Shown here one piece after another: positions 26,712 through 38,100 of a stretch of 64,000 nucleotides of DNA (within the stretch, counting starts at the first letter, position 1; every line of letters starts with the position of its first letter). Both the position numbers and the translations under genes were made by a program. The DNA comes from an uncultured Flavobacteriales bacterium. Its GTDB lineage: Bacteria > Bacteroidota > Bacteroidia > Flavobacteriales_D > Sanyastnellaceae. Under the pieces are notes generated by a model. It was not told the DNA's origin and searched no databases. It saw only the letters and a list, made by a program, of their open reading frames with translations. The stretch lies in NCBI GenBank assembly GCA_905478325.1, contig CAJQIB010000026.1, forward strand, positions 43,146 through 107,145. Direction: 5' to 3'.

Positions 26712-27317
26712 ATGAAGAAGGTAGTATGTGTCTTGTTAGCAGTTTTGGGTTTGCAAGGAATTCATGCTCAGGTGGTTCAACTAGAAGGCCCACGATTTGG
26801 TGTTTCGTACATTTCGCACGGAAGTACATCTCAAATTTTACAGCGAAAATTTTCGATGGACTCTATTGAGTTTCCATTGAATGCTGGTGGCTCGACGATT
26901 ACCACGCAGTACGGGTGGCAATGGGAGAAGCGTTTCGCTGACAACGGAGGCGACGTCGTAGGATTGGTAGAATGGGTTGCTTTGGTAGCGGGAATGGAGA
27001 AGGGTTTGTTTTTACCTTCATTGACCACAATGGTCGGTGTTCGAGGAAAGAGCGGTTTCGAATTCGGAACAGGTCCCAATCTCTCACTCTCGGGTTTGAG
27101 CTTTGTTTTTGCGATTGGATACAACGTACGTTCAGGGGACTTGAACTTCCCCGTCAATATTTCGATTGTACCGGATAAGGTGACAACACGAACGAGTGAC
27201 TTGGCATTTGATATCTTCAATTTTCATGAAGATTTTAAGGGTGAAGATCCGCCCAATGTGATTGAACGCGGAACGGGACATCGGGTCACATTGTCTGTTG
27301 GATTTAACTTCAATTGA
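26712..27317 (+). CDS. Small outer-membrane beta-barrel-like protein, unknown
   Basis: A 201-residue exported protein (signal peptide 1-20, ending G-I-H-A-Q) that I do not recognise. Alternating hydrophobic and polar segments and the C-terminal V-T-L-S-V-G-F-N-F-N suggest an eight- to ten-stranded outer-membrane barrel. An ATG (as M in M-K-K-V-V-C) follows a good -7 box, and an in-frame upstream start at 26673 is unlikely. A terminator follows directly, so it is probably monocistronic. Confidence 0.75.
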   Translation: MKKVVCVLLAVLGLQGIHAQVVQLEGPRFGVSYISHGSTSQILQRKFSMDSIEFPLNAGGSTITTQYGWQWEKRFADNGGDVVGLVEWVALVAGMEKGLFLPSLTTMVGVRGKSGFEFGTGPNLSLSGLSFVFAIGYNVRSGDLNFPVNISIVPDKVTTRTSDLAFDIFNFHEDFKGEDPPNVIERGTGHRVTLSVGFNFN

Positions 27318-27342
27318 TTCGTTGAGAACCTTGATTGCATAG

Positions 27343-27374
27343 AAAAGCCAACTACATCAGTAGCTGGCTTTTTT
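27343..27374. terminator. Bidirectional intrinsic terminator
   Basis: An A-run, a hairpin pairing GCCA-A-CTAC with GTAG-C-TGGC (one internal mismatch) around an ATCA loop, and a T-run of six. The A-run on the left makes it usable on both strands, which fits its place between the convergent 26712 gene and icd. Confidence 0.75.
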
Positions 27375-27403
27375 GTTTAAATCTGTTTTGATGATCTGCC
27401 TCC

Positions 27404-29626
27404 TCAAGACAAGTGGAAGTCTCCGATGATCTTGTTGAATGTCGGAGAGGGGCGCATGATGTGTTCCGCTTTTTCTTGATTCAAGCGATAATACCCTCCT
27501 GTATCTGCCCGTTGTCCTTGTACCGCATTCAATTCATTCACGATTGTCGTGGCTGAGTCACTCAATGAAGCATGGAGTGTGGCAAAGGCCTCGCTGAACA
27601 ACGCGTCTTCCTTTTGGCTTGCCATGGCCTCAGCCCAATACAGGGCCAAGTAGAAATGAGAACCTCGGTTGTCGATACCGCCGATCTTGCGTGTTGGACT
27701 TTTGTCCTCATCTAGAAACCGGGTGGTCGCTTCATCCAAACAAGCACCAAGAATGCGTGCCTGTGGATTGTTCGCGTGTTTCGCTAAATGATCAAGTGAA
27801 ACAGCCAATGCGAGGAATTCACCTAAGCTGTCCCAGCGCAAGTAGTTTTCTTCGTTCAACTGTTGTACGTGCTTTGGGGCAGATCCTCCAGCACCAGTCT
27901 CGAACAAACCGCCACCATTCATAAGCGGAACAATGGAAAGCATTTTTGCCGAAGTCCCTACTTCTAAGATGGGAAACAAATCGGTCAGATAATCCCTCAG
28001 CACATTGCCCGTAACTGAAATGGTGTCTTGACCTTTTACAATGCGTTCCAATGAGTAGCGTGTCGCCTCGATGGGAGATAAGATTTCAATTGTCAGGCCT
28101 TGGGTATTGTGCTCGGGCAAATAGGTCTTGAGCTTTTCGATGATTTCGGCATCGTGTGCACGGCTAGCATCCAGCCAGAAGACAGCGGGGTTTCCGGTAG
28201 CGCGTGCGCGCTCAACACCAAGCTTGACCCAATTTTGAATCGGGGCATCCTTGACCTGACACATACGGAAAATATCACCAGCTTCACCTGCTTGTTCCAA
28301 GAGTACATGGCCTGCTGCGTCCACGACTTGAACTGTTCCGGATTCCTTCAGCTGGAAAGTCTTGTCGTGAGACCCATATTCCTCTGCTTTTTGAGCCATC
28401 AAACCGATGTTGGAAACGCTGCCCATTGTCCGCGGATCTAAAGCGCCATTCTCTTTGCAGAAATCGATCGTTGCTTGGTAAACTCCGGCATATGAACGGT
28501 CTGGAATGACGGCTTTGGCATCCTTCGATTGGCCATTGTGATCCCACATTTGCCCGGAGTTGCGAATCATGGCCGGCATGGATGCGTCAATGATGACATC
28601 AGAAGGAACATGCAAGTTGGTGATGCCTTTGTCGGAATTGACCATGGCCAAATCGGGGCGCTCTGCATACACTTGCTGGAGTGCCTCCTCAATGGCGATA
28701 CGCTCACCCTCAGGCAACGCAGCAATTTTGGCATACACATCACCTAGGCCATTGCGGACATCGACACCCAGTTTCTCAAAAGTGTTTCCATGCGCTGCAA
28801 ATACCGTCTCAAAAAAGGCTTCTACAAAGGCTCCAAAAATAATCGGGTCACTGACCTTCATCATTGTCGCCTTCAAATGCACGGAAAACAGGATGTCCTG
28901 AGCCTTCGCATCGGCCATTTCCTTTTTTGCAAAGGACTTGAGTTCTTGTATGTTTAAAATCGCGGCATCAATGATTTCGCCAGCGAGTAGTTCAATGCCT
29001 GCTTTGAGAACGGTCGTACCAGAGTCAGAAACGAATTGAATCGAAGCGTGTGTCGCTTCTTGGAGTGTGAGTGACTTTTCAGACCCATAGAAGTCACCAC
29101 GTTCCATATGAGCGACATGAGATTTTGAATCCGAAGACCAGGCTCCCATGCGGTGCGGATGCTTTCGCGCATACGCTTTAACAGCAGCGGGTGCTCTTCG
29201 GTCACTATTTCCTTCTCGTAGAACGGGGTTTACAGCAGAACCTTTGACGCCATCGTAGCGAGACTTTACATCTTTTTCGACGTCATTTTGAGGATTTTCT
29301 GGATAGTCTGGAAGCGCAAAGCCAAGGGCTTGCAATTCACTGACAGCAGCTTTCAATTGAGGAATTGAAGCACTGATATTGGGCAGTTTAATGATGTTGG
29401 CTTCTGGCGTTTTCGCCAAGGCCCCCAACTCGCTCAACGCATCACTGACTCGCTGCTCCACAGGGAGTAAGCTGGAAAATGCCGCGAGAATTCTGGCTGA
29501 AAGTGAAATATCGCGCGTTTGAATTTCCACATCCGCTTGGGCAGCAAAAGCCTGAACAATAGGGAGGAAGGAATACGTTGCCAAAGCGGGCGCTTCGTCA
29601 GTATGGGTGTAAATAATGCTTGACAT
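27404..29626 (-). CDS. icd: Monomeric NADP-dependent isocitrate dehydrogenase
   Basis: A 740-residue monomeric-type isocitrate dehydrogenase, which oxidatively decarboxylates isocitrate to 2-oxoglutarate in the TCA cycle with NADP. Family segments seen are the N-terminal [22 protein letters not shown] near 100, [23 protein letters not shown] (substrate-binding region), and G-S-A-P-K-H-V-Q-Q near 590. Length equals the family norm of about 740. It is transcribed alone toward the terminator at about 27350. This form is unrelated in size to the homodimeric enzyme. The assignment is firm. Confidence 0.96.
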   Translation of the reverse strand: MSSIIYTHTDEAPALATYSFLPIVQAFAAQADVEIQTRDISLSARILAAFSSLLPVEQRVSDALSELGALAKTPEANIIKLPNISASIPQLKAAVSELQALGFALPDYPENPQNDVEKDVKSRYDGVKGSAVNPVLREGNSDRRAPAAVKAYARKHPHRMGAWSSDSKSHVAHMERGDFYGSEKSLTLQEATHASIQFVSDSGTTVLKAGIELLAGEIIDAAILNIQELKSFAKKEMADAKAQDILFSVHLKATMMKVSDPIIFGAFVEAFFETVFAAHGNTFEKLGVDVRNGLGDVYAKIAALPEGERIAIEEALQQVYAERPDLAMVNSDKGITNLHVPSDVIIDASMPAMIRNSGQMWDHNGQSKDAKAVIPDRSYAGVYQATIDFCKENGALDPRTMGSVSNIGLMAQKAEEYGSHDKTFQLKESGTVQVVDAAGHVLLEQAGEAGDIFRMCQVKDAPIQNWVKLGVERARATGNPAVFWLDASRAHDAEIIEKLKTYLPEHNTQGLTIEILSPIEATRYSLERIVKGQDTISVTGNVLRDYLTDLFPILEVGTSAKMLSIVPLMNGGGLFETGAGGSAPKHVQQLNEENYLRWDSLGEFLALAVSLDHLAKHANNPQARILGACLDEATTRFLDEDKSPTRKIGGIDNRGSHFYLALYWAEAMASQKEDALFSEAFATLHASLSDSATTIVNELNAVQGQRADTGGYYRLNQEKAEHIMRPSPTFNKIIGDFHLS

Positions 29627-29761
29627 CTTCGAAGTGGATAGTGTATTCAGACTGTGTTGAGTCTTCTAAAGCAGACGTTGATCGTACGCTCAAAAACGCC
29701 CTATTGTAGAGGGGCATCTCACGTGGCAGCGAAGGTCGGAAATAATCAAGAACGGACAACC

Positions 29762-30988
29762 CTAGTCGCGAAGGTTTTCCGTGTAACTGAGGTATCCAGC
29801 AACGTTCCAGAAATTCATTTCAGAGTCGTTAAAAGCTTGTGCCGTAGGAACGGAGATGTCAAGGGTATGCGGTCCCGGTAAAATCCCTTTTAATGGAAAG
29901 GTCAGCGCATCAACTTGACTGCCAGGACACCATCCCGACCGTGAGTAGTCGCTCGAAGCAATGCGTTCATCGATGCTGTCTCCCCGCCAATAGGTTCGTT
30001 CGGTCCAAACACCTGAAGATGGATTGAATCGTCTGAAGCTCGCACAGTCATCACGCCAAGGAGTAAAGTGGGTCACACGGGTGCTGTCGAGCGCAATACG
30101 GTGCTCACAGCGAACAAATTCATCGCCCGTTGCGTGTCCACCGTGTCCAGTGGCATGGTAGTGAAAAGCAACATCAGACGCCCCTTCAGGTAGGACAAAA
30201 TCGACCTGAAGGTTGCCGTTTGCAAAGCCATCAAAATGCTGTTGCTTCGAACTTAATTTGGTGGTGTTGAATAGAGAGACAGTAGACGTCACAGGGGGGA
30301 GTTGTTGCAACGCGGGTTTTGGGGCAAACTCTAGAGTAAGGTCTAAAGAGTAGCCTGTCTCCGTCCAGGTATCGATGTAAACGCCCAACGTAAGACTATC
30401 CTCCATAGAGTCCCATAAATGTGAAATGTCCGTGTTCCACGAAACGGAGTCAGCCCATTCAGGAACATACACGGGGCGGTATTCATCTAACCGGTCGTTG
30501 TCACTGAAATGACCAACGCCAAAGGGTGTTATGAATCGCAACAACTCAATAGCGGGCTCGTACGTGAGGCCCGTCAGTGTTTCAAACGGAAGAATGGCAG
30601 GATAGGTCTGTTTGGACGTGTCCAGTGCATACGTCTCCTCCTCAAAGGCTCTCAGGTCCAGCGAAGATGATGGCGGAATCATGAATACCGTGCCAGATTT
30701 GTCCCAAGGATCTCCTGCCGATCGAAGCGTCATTTGCACAGTGATTGCAGGAGGCTGATGAAATTCGGGCTTGATAAAACTTCGCGTGACCACGCGTCCT
30801 GCATCATAACGACTCCAACCATCCACATTCAAAAGCGAATCCCGATTCATAGTGGGGTTGAAGTAGTAGTGGAAATCGGTCATACACTTCACTTCGACGG
30901 ACTGGGGCATGTTTTCAACAGAAGACGAACAGCCGCACACCACAAGAAGGGAAAAAGAAAATAAAAAAAGAAAGGAAGTGTTATTCAA
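29762..30988 (-). CDS. PNGase F-like lipoprotein
   Basis: A 408-residue lipoprotein of the peptide-N-glycosidase F family, whose type member cleaves N-linked glycans from asparagine. The family is recognisable by paired jelly-roll domains, an H-x-T-G-H-G-G-H segment near two thirds of the length, an E-F-V-R-C-E-H stretch, and the conserved R-S-G-W-C-P-G near the C-terminus. The lipobox is V-C-G-C. I favour the TTG at 30988, which gives a compact signal peptide and a 61-bp divergent gap. An ATG at 31045 would add 19 residues and nearly abut the divergent esterase start; an ATG at 31141 would overlap that gene. The substrate may be algal or other environmental glycoproteins. Activity is inferred from family. 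Confidence 0.8.
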   Translation of the reverse strand: MNNTSFLFLFSFSLLVVCGCSSSVENMPQSVEVKCMTDFHYYFNPTMNRDSLLNVDGWSRYDAGRVVTRSFIKPEFHQPPAITVQMTLRSAGDPWDKSGTVFMIPPSSSLDLRAFEEETYALDTSKQTYPAILPFETLTGLTYEPAIELLRFITPFGVGHFSDNDRLDEYRPVYVPEWADSVSWNTDISHLWDSMEDSLTLGVYIDTWTETGYSLDLTLEFAPKPALQQLPPVTSTVSLFNTTKLSSKQQHFDGFANGNLQVDFVLPEGASDVAFHYHATGHGGHATGDEFVRCEHRIALDSTRVTHFTPWRDDCASFRRFNPSSGVWTERTYWRGDSIDERIASSDYSRSGWCPGSQVDALTFPLKGILPGPHTLDISVPTAQAFNDSEMNFWNVAGYLSYTENLRD

Positions 30989-31049
30989 GGTGTTACGGTA
31001 ATTGATAATTCCTAACTTGCTCCCGGTTGTGTCAATTAAAATCATCAGT

Positions 31050-32315
31050 ATGCTTCGAATAATTTGCGCTTTTTCGACTCTGTTCCTTTCGCTAAACGTC
31101 TTCTCACAATTGGATTGTGATGGGGAAAGATACCGATTCAATACGGCTTTTTCCGATGTCCAGGTAACCTATGATGTCCCATACGGTAACGCGATCAATG
31201 CTACAGGCTTGAGCCAAGCGCTTGTCGTGGATATCTACCAGCCGGTAGGAGATACAGAAACATCACGCCCATTGATTATCATGGCGCACGGGGGTTTTTT
31301 TATTGGAGGTGAAAATGACAATGCCGATGTGATTTCTTTGTGTCAGGATTTGGCACGCATGGGCTACGTGGTTGGTTCGATAACGTATCGCTTGGGTATT
31401 GACAATTTCCTCGATGTTTCCAATGCCATGATCCGATCGGTTTGGAGGGGATACCATGATGGAAAGGCATCGGTTCGATATTTCAGAAAAACAGTGGCTG
31501 AGGACGGCAATCCCTATGGCATTGATCCAGATCGCATCCTCATGGGCGGAGTTTCAGCGGGAGCTTTCATTGCCTTGCACATGGCCTATGTGGACGAGGA
31601 GTCAGAGATTCCTGAGCAAATCGATCAATCAACGCCCGGTATGGCAGGGGGATTGGAAGGGGAGTCTGGAAATCCTGGATACAGCTCTGAAATTTTGGGT
31701 GTGATCAACATTGCAGGAGCGCTCAAAACAGCGGACTATCTTTCAGAGGGTGATGAGCCGCTTGTCTCAGTTCACGGCACGGATGATGAAACAGTTCCAT
31801 ATGGTGCAGGGGTAATTTTACTGAGCGGTTTTCCAGTTACAGATGTAGAGGGAAGCAGTATCATTCATGAAACAGCGGAATCACTGGGCTTAGATCATTG
31901 CTTTACCACCTTGGACGGTGCGGGGCATGTCGCACATGCTTATGATACTGAGGCGTATGTCGCCACCTTGTCCACCATCTCGGGTGCAGTTTCATCGTGG
32001 CTTTGTGAAGACTACGCATCCATTTGTGAGGTCTACGATTACTCAACGGATTTGACGGAGGTCGCTTCCGATGGAATGGAATTGTTTCAGCTTTATCCGA
32101 ATCCAACTTCCAAGGGGAATGAAATTACAGTGACGGTCTCACCCGAAATGGCTCAATCCTGGTCCTGGCAATTATTGGATGTCAGTGGAAGAGTAGCGAA
32201 GTCGGGCTTAGCCACGGGTTCTTCAATCGTATTGCAAGCCAATGACCTGAATTCAGGTACGTATGTGTTCAGAATTCCTGAGCATGGGAAGGCCCGTCGT
32301 TTGGTGATTCACTGA
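31050..32315 (+). CDS. Secreted alpha/beta-hydrolase (esterase-like), T9SS type A
   Basis: A 421-residue exported protein (signal peptide 1-20, ending V-F-S-Q). The alpha/beta-hydrolase domain (about 40-335) has an oxyanion-hole H-G-G-F-F (80-84), nucleophile Ser169 in G-V-S-A-G, an Asp in H-G-T-D-D-E (245 or 246) and His293 in G-A-G-H, a full catalytic triad. The layout is that of carboxylesterase/feruloyl-esterase-like enzymes. A type A T9SS sorting domain starts at Y-P-N-P (about 350), so the enzyme is delivered to the surface or medium. It is divergent from the PNGase F-like gene, with which it may act on glycoprotein or polysaccharide esters. The substrate is unknown. Confidence 0.88.
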   Translation: MLRIICAFSTLFLSLNVFSQLDCDGERYRFNTAFSDVQVTYDVPYGNAINATGLSQALVVDIYQPVGDTETSRPLIIMAHGGFFIGGENDNADVISLCQDLARMGYVVGSITYRLGIDNFLDVSNAMIRSVWRGYHDGKASVRYFRKTVAEDGNPYGIDPDRILMGGVSAGAFIALHMAYVDEESEIPEQIDQSTPGMAGGLEGESGNPGYSSEILGVINIAGALKTADYLSEGDEPLVSVHGTDDETVPYGAGVILLSGFPVTDVEGSSIIHETAESLGLDHCFTTLDGAGHVAHAYDTEAYVATLSTISGAVSSWLCEDYASICEVYDYSTDLTEVASDGMELFQLYPNPTSKGNEITVTVSPEMAQSWSWQLLDVSGRVAKSGLATGSSIVLQANDLNSGTYVFRIPEHGKARRLVIH

Positions 32316-34868
32316 TCAATTTCCACTCTTGATTACGACCTTCGTGTTGGTTTGGCCATTGGCGTGTGTCCATTTCACGATGTACGTGCCAGCCGCCCAA
32401 GACGATGTGGCGATTGTAAGGCGCTGATCGGGAGTCAGAGCTACCTGAACCTTTCCTGCAGCGTCATAGACGGCAACCTGCTCAACCGGAGATTCAGAGC
32501 GCAACTCCAAGCTGTTCTTAAAAGGATTGGGGAAGGCGAGGTCGTTAAAATCGACAAGGGATGCCACGGCATTTTGCACGGTATCAATGACTGCTGCTGG
32601 AAGTAAGGAGTCCAAAGGAAAGGTCCACAGACTTCGCGCAAATGTCCCCGCCACCAAACGGTCAGAAATCGTATCGACGGCGAGATCATATACGGGGATC
32701 AGCGGCAGAGAGCCCACCGGTTCCCAGTGTTGTCCACGGTTTTCGGTCCAATGAACTCCTGCATCCGAAGCCACCACCCAAATGCTGTCGTTCAAAGCTT
32801 CGACGTGGTTGATTGGGTGCGGAGGCAAATCGCCCTGTACAGAGGTCCATTCCTCGCCAATCGCAGCGCGGAATACATGCGGCGTATACAGCGCATTTCG
32901 GAAGCCACTGACCGTACAAAACATGGAGTCAGGATGGAAGGGGTCGAAGACGAGGTCGGTGACAAACTGTCCCGGCAGGCCACTTTCCATCGGATTCCAA
33001 TTGTCACCATGATCCGTTGTTACCCAAATCCGGCCATCTGAAGTGCCCGCGGCAATCAGATCTTCATTGAATGGAGATCCCGCAACCACCGTAACACATC
33101 GGTACTGCAAACCCGGTTCTTCGTTGTGGGTTAGATCCGGGCTCACCGCTTGCCAAAAAGAGAATGGAGCGTTTGACATGCGATAGACACGCTGCGTTCC
33201 AGTCCACATCTCATCAGGGTTTGACGGATGATATGCCAAGGGAGCATCCCACCAGACACGGTCTTCTTCATCGATGCCGTCCATGAAGTTGTTCCATTGC
33301 GGTTCTTCATTGGCACCTGTCAGGCTATACCGCCAATTGCCCCATTGGGTTCCAGCGTATCGCAAATTTGCATCAGTCGGATGATAGATGGCGGTGAAGC
33401 CATCCCCGCCTAGATCACGCGTCCATCCATTCAAATCTTCTTGTGATCCTGTGCTGGTACCGTTGTCCTGCGCTCCAGCCGTGTATTGGCCTAGATTGTG
33501 CGGATTCCATGTTGCGCGATAGAACTGGGTCACTGGAATGTCTTCTAGATCTTCCCACGTCAAACCGTGGTCATCGGAGCGATACAGTCCGCCATCCGTA
33601 GCCAAAACTAAACTTTGCGGGCCAATCCATTGCAGATCATGTTTGTCTGCATGCACCTCGTAAGTCCACCACTCAGGCCCCATACGCTGCCAGGTTACTC
33701 CTCCATTGAGCGAATTCCAGCACTCTACTCCGAGGATGGTGATGTCATCTGAATTCCAAGGATTGACCCGGACTTTCGAGAAATACCACCCAAAGCCACC
33801 CAATGCATTTTCTGGCGCTGCACCTTCGGGAATAATTGCAGTCCATGTTGTTCCACCATCGTCAGAACGGTAGATGTTGTCAAGTTGCTGGTCCGTCCCT
33901 ACCACCAGTGCCCAAAACACCCCGCCCTGTTCGGCCAAACCGATGCGTCCTTTTACACCTTCGCCCCATGGGTTGGGAAGTGCAGACCACGTAGAGCCTG
34001 CATCAACGGATTTCCAAATCTTGCAATGGGATCCGTTGACGATGCTTTGAGTAGAGGTGCGGGTCCGCTGCCAAGCGCTGGCAAGAAGCGTTTGCGATGA
34101 CGGTGCATAGGCCAAGTCGGTCACGCCGGCAGAGTCATTTGGGAACAGGACTTGCTCCCAGTTTTGACCATTTTCTGTGCTTCGAAACAAACCGCGAGCA
34201 GGACCTGGAATCGCAGGGTTTCCCATACAAGCAGCAAAGATTGTGCTGGGAGCTTCGGGAAGAATGAGCAAACGGCTAATAATGCCAAGGGTGTCTAACC
34301 CTATGTTTTCCCAAGAATTTCCACCGTCCAAGGAACGGTAGACGCCTCCTCCAATCCGAGGGAAACTGCTGATCTGAGGGTCACCTGTCGCTAGGAAAAT
34401 ACGATCTGGGTTGACCGGGTGAAATGCCAAGTCGCCCATTGCCAAGTGAGGGAGATCATCCGTCAAAGGATTCCACACGCCATCACCGGAATCCGTCCAC
34501 AATCCTCCAGCACTCGCTCCAGCAAAAAACCGGTTGATTTCGGTGGGGTGCTGCCGAATGAAGTTAAACCGTCCTCCGATATTGGTCGGGCCTTCCAGGC
34601 GCCACTGGCTGCCTGTCATGCGACTGGATTCTTCGGGCATTTGATCGCTCCATCGTTGAACGTCATCCAATGCTTTCGTTGCTTCCTGAACGTCCCAATG
34701 TTCTTCAGGATAACTCCATTTCCAAGCGTCGGCTAAGGCCGGCTGTAATTTCTTGAATGCTTTTTCTGAACCGCTGCGAACGTCACTTGCAATAGGCTCA
34801 AGTTGCCACCAATATGCCACAGAAAGAAGAAGAAGGAAGCCAGCCAACAGGGATGCAATGCGAATCAT
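32316..34868 (-). CDS. Secreted BNR/Asp-box beta-propeller protein, T9SS type A
   Basis: An 850-residue protein. The N-terminus is one hydrophobic segment (about 5-20), so it has a signal peptide or anchor. Most of the protein (about 80-750) consists of beta-propeller repeats with Asp-boxes of the form S/T-x-D/N-x-G-x-x-W; I count at least eight, for example S-L-D-G-G-N-S-W, S-D-D-G-G-T-T-W and T-T-D-H-G-D-N-W. This is the sortilin/VPS10-like or exo-sialidase-like propeller type. No sialidase arginine triad is evident. A T9SS sorting domain (about 775-850) starts F-P-N-P-F. The ATG at 34868 is chosen; a longer frame from 35000 has no signal peptide. It is probably a surface binding or degradative protein. 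The 232 bp upstream hold no feature I can support. Confidence 0.87.
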   Translation of the reverse strand: MIRIASLLAGFLLLLSVAYWWQLEPIASDVRSGSEKAFKKLQPALADAWKWSYPEEHWDVQEATKALDDVQRWSDQMPEESSRMTGSQWRLEGPTNIGGRFNFIRQHPTEINRFFAGASAGGLWTDSGDGVWNPLTDDLPHLAMGDLAFHPVNPDRIFLATGDPQISSFPRIGGGVYRSLDGGNSWENIGLDTLGIISRLLILPEAPSTIFAACMGNPAIPGPARGLFRSTENGQNWEQVLFPNDSAGVTDLAYAPSSQTLLASAWQRTRTSTQSIVNGSHCKIWKSVDAGSTWSALPNPWGEGVKGRIGLAEQGGVFWALVVGTDQQLDNIYRSDDGGTTWTAIIPEGAAPENALGGFGWYFSKVRVNPWNSDDITILGVECWNSLNGGVTWQRMGPEWWTYEVHADKHDLQWIGPQSLVLATDGGLYRSDDHGLTWEDLEDIPVTQFYRATWNPHNLGQYTAGAQDNGTSTGSQEDLNGWTRDLGGDGFTAIYHPTDANLRYAGTQWGNWRYSLTGANEEPQWNNFMDGIDEEDRVWWDAPLAYHPSNPDEMWTGTQRVYRMSNAPFSFWQAVSPDLTHNEEPGLQYRCVTVVAGSPFNEDLIAAGTSDGRIWVTTDHGDNWNPMESGLPGQFVTDLVFDPFHPDSMFCTVSGFRNALYTPHVFRAAIGEEWTSVQGDLPPHPINHVEALNDSIWVVASDAGVHWTENRGQHWEPVGSLPLIPVYDLAVDTISDRLVAGTFARSLWTFPLDSLLPAAVIDTVQNAVASLVDFNDLAFPNPFKNSLELRSESPVEQVAVYDAAGKVQVALTPDQRLTIATSSWAAGTYIVKWTHANGQTNTKVVIKSGN

Positions 34869-35100
34869 GGGCGCAAGATACAGCGAGGGGCTTTTGGACG
34901 TTGACGTTGGTTGGAGCTTTTGAAGCGGCCTTTCGATTCCCACCCGCGCTAGGCACCGAACTGCATGAACATGGCATCGAATGGCGTTCAGTCTTCCCAT
35001 GCCATTTTGAGAATGCGGTCAAATTTTCAAGATGGTACCACGGAAAGGTGGACCATGCAGAGGCAAGCATGTCAATCCAGAAAAATGGTTGGCGGTGTCT

Positions 35101-38100
35101 TCAGCGAATCAAGACGATATGCCCTTTGATACTCCGCACTTGGTACTGATCACCACGTAAGACTGCTGCCCAGGTATAGACGCCATCGGGTGCGAAGTAA
35201 TCGCCATCTTGAACATCTCCTTGCCACCAATGATCGAGATCTTGCGTTTGGAAAACGAGGTTGTTCCACCGATCATAGATTTTTAAATCCAACGAGGTCA
35301 CGTCTGCACTCGTGACCAGTTTCCATACATCGTTGTGGCCGTCGTAGTCAGGAGTAAAAGCGGTGGGTGCGTAGACGGTGAGGCTAGAGGTTGTGACAAT
35401 GTACTCGCACGCTAAGCCCACACAGCCCAAGCTGTCTTGCACTTCGAGACAAACGTATGCGGGGTTGTCATCAATGTCGCTGGTATTGATGCTCCATTGT
35501 ATGTTACTGCTGACGGGCTCGGTGCCCAAGAACCACTGGAAATCAACGGAGGCATTGACGTTTGCCGCTGTAAACTCCAGGAGTGTCCCGTAGGATTCAG
35601 GAAGGGCAGGGGTATAGGTGAAATTGGCAGAAGGAGGCGCGTAGACACACAAAGCTGAATTTTGCAGTGTGGAATTGATGCAGCCATTGACATCCGTTAC
35701 GGCATAAATCAAGTCATAACAGTCCGGGCTTTCAACGGTCATCGTAGCACTTTCTCCTTGATTGCTCCAAGCTGTAAAGCCGTTGCTATCGACAATTCCA
35801 AAAGCGCTGTAACTCGCACCAGGACTTGCCGTTCCTTCGAATTCAATCAGCATCGGTGCGCAACCGGAAGAAGGCGTTGACGTAAAGTCGGTTGTTGGCA
35901 AGGGGTGTACGATGGTGTTTTGACTGGTCGAGGAGCCGCAATTTCCTGCAATGGTATAGGTCAGCTCATGCGTTCCCAATCCGGCGGTGGATGGACTCAG
36001 TACTCCAGTCGAATTCAAACATCCCCCACAATCGGAACTCCAGCTTCCTCCAACAAGGTCTCCAGCAAGCTCCAACGAAGGCTCATTGACGCAGAAGCTA
36101 GCAGGTAGATCAAAAGAACTGCTCAAATTGGCGGTTACGATAAACGCTCCTGAAGAGACGGACGGGCATTGGCCATTCAACGCATACTCAATGTTCCAGG
36201 TTCCTTCACCGGCCGATGAGGTATTGAACTCCCCATTTGAATTCAAGCAATTGTCACAGTCGCTGCTCCAAACACCTCCTGTGTTTTCAGCTGTGATTGT
36301 AACGTCTCCTTGACCCAGGCAAGCGGTTAACGGGGAGTCAAAGGAAGCGCTTGGCGTGGTGATGACATCCAGGTTAGAAGAAAGGGTCTCCTGGCAAATC
36401 CCCTGAGATTCAAAGGTGATTTCCAGCGTTTCATCTCCTGCTAAATTCGGGTTGAACACGCCGGAGTCTTCATCGATGCAGTTCCCGCAAGATGCCGACC
36501 ACAGTCCAGCCGAAGACGCATTGATGACCAGAGCAAGGGGGGCGTCAGCACTACAAATGGGCGATGGGAAATCAAACGCGAGTTCTTCAGGTAGTGCAAC
36601 TACGAGTTCAATCGAATCAGCAGACCAGGGGCACCCCAGTTCTGAGGCGCTCAGCACATACCATCCAGCATCCAGCTCTCCAAGATTGGTCAGATCCAGG
36701 CTGGCATTGTTCAGGACTGTCCCGTTGGGGAATTCCCATGACCACAAGGGTCCCGCAGTGTTTCCTTCAGGTGACGTGGACCAATCACTACCTAGGCATG
36801 CTTCTGCAGTGGTTTCGGCTAGACTTGCACTGCCCGTTGGAGTAATGTCCACTGAAAGCTCGGCGGCAAGAGATAAACAACCTTCCACTTCCGCTTGTAC
36901 TGTAAATAGGCCCCCATCGGAAGGTTGAGCATTTGAGATGACCAAAATGCTATCGGATTCTACAAGCTCCCCATTGGGTCCGGTCCATTGCCAATTATTT
37001 CCCGCTGTTGGACACGTTAAGATCAAGTCGTCCCCCGCGCAAGTGGGAGCATCCCAAATTAAGTCGGGAGCCGTAAAAGCAGGTTGCACAGTCAGGATCA
37101 GGGTGTCTGGGGTAATTTCGCAGTCGCCCACATTTCCAGTCACGATGTACATTCCATCATACGTTTCATCCACGGGACCGATGGTCAGCACGCTCTCATT
37201 GATGCTGAAGCCGCTTGGGCCAGTCCATGTATACGTCGCGTTTTCAATGGGGTCAGCAAACAACGTGACCATTTCACCGGAGCAGAGGCTGTCGTCGTCC
37301 GTGTAGGTTTGGAATTGATATTGGGCAAAATCGCTGAAATAACCATAGCGGCAATAGCCTGAGGGCGTTCCATTGATGACGCCCATGTGAAAATACCCCG
37401 AGGAATTTTCGAGGCGAGAAGCGGACAATGTTGGCACAAATGATGTGGTTGTTATTTGCGCATACTTCCACAAACCAGCGGCTCCTGGAACATCGGTGAA
37501 GTCACCAGCCCCAATGAAGGCTGGATTCCCATTGAATGTAAAATCCCCTTCACTGCCCGCTTGAACGAGGATGTTGATGGAGAAGGAGGCGTTGGTTGAG
37601 CGAACAAACGCAATGTCTCGCGAACCTGTACAGCGCAAGGGAGGGAGGATGGCTCCTCCGACTTCACATCCGACACCGGTCATGTGCAGCACAATCACCG
37701 GCGCTGAAGTTTCGTAATACGCAACCGGCGCGCCTAAAACATGGGTGTACGTTTCCCCGGCGTTCAGCGTCCAAGTGGAGGTTCCGTTGATGAAAAGTTC
37801 CGTGTTGTCTTCAGTCGCCAAGATAAAAACGCGATCAGCTCCTCCAAGCTGCACGCCTTTTACAGCAATGTATTCATCACCGGCCAAACTCACGGGAATC
37901 AACTGGTCCCCCAATAAATCGAAACATGTTCCGCCAAAGGGAGATCCCACAATGGAGTCATCACTCATGGTGACAGCGATTGGAGCCGAACTTGAGATGT
38001 ATGTACCTCCTGGATGAGCCGCTGCCGCTGTGGAGGCCGCCCGCATTGAATACGTTTCTCCGGCGTTCAGTGTAATGGTAAAAGCGACATCAGCGGGGTG

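Noticed and set aside
34814..35149. A 111-codon plus-strand frame spanning the gap between two minus-strand genes
   Set aside because: Both ends lie inside confident genes on the other strand and the product has no recognisable features.
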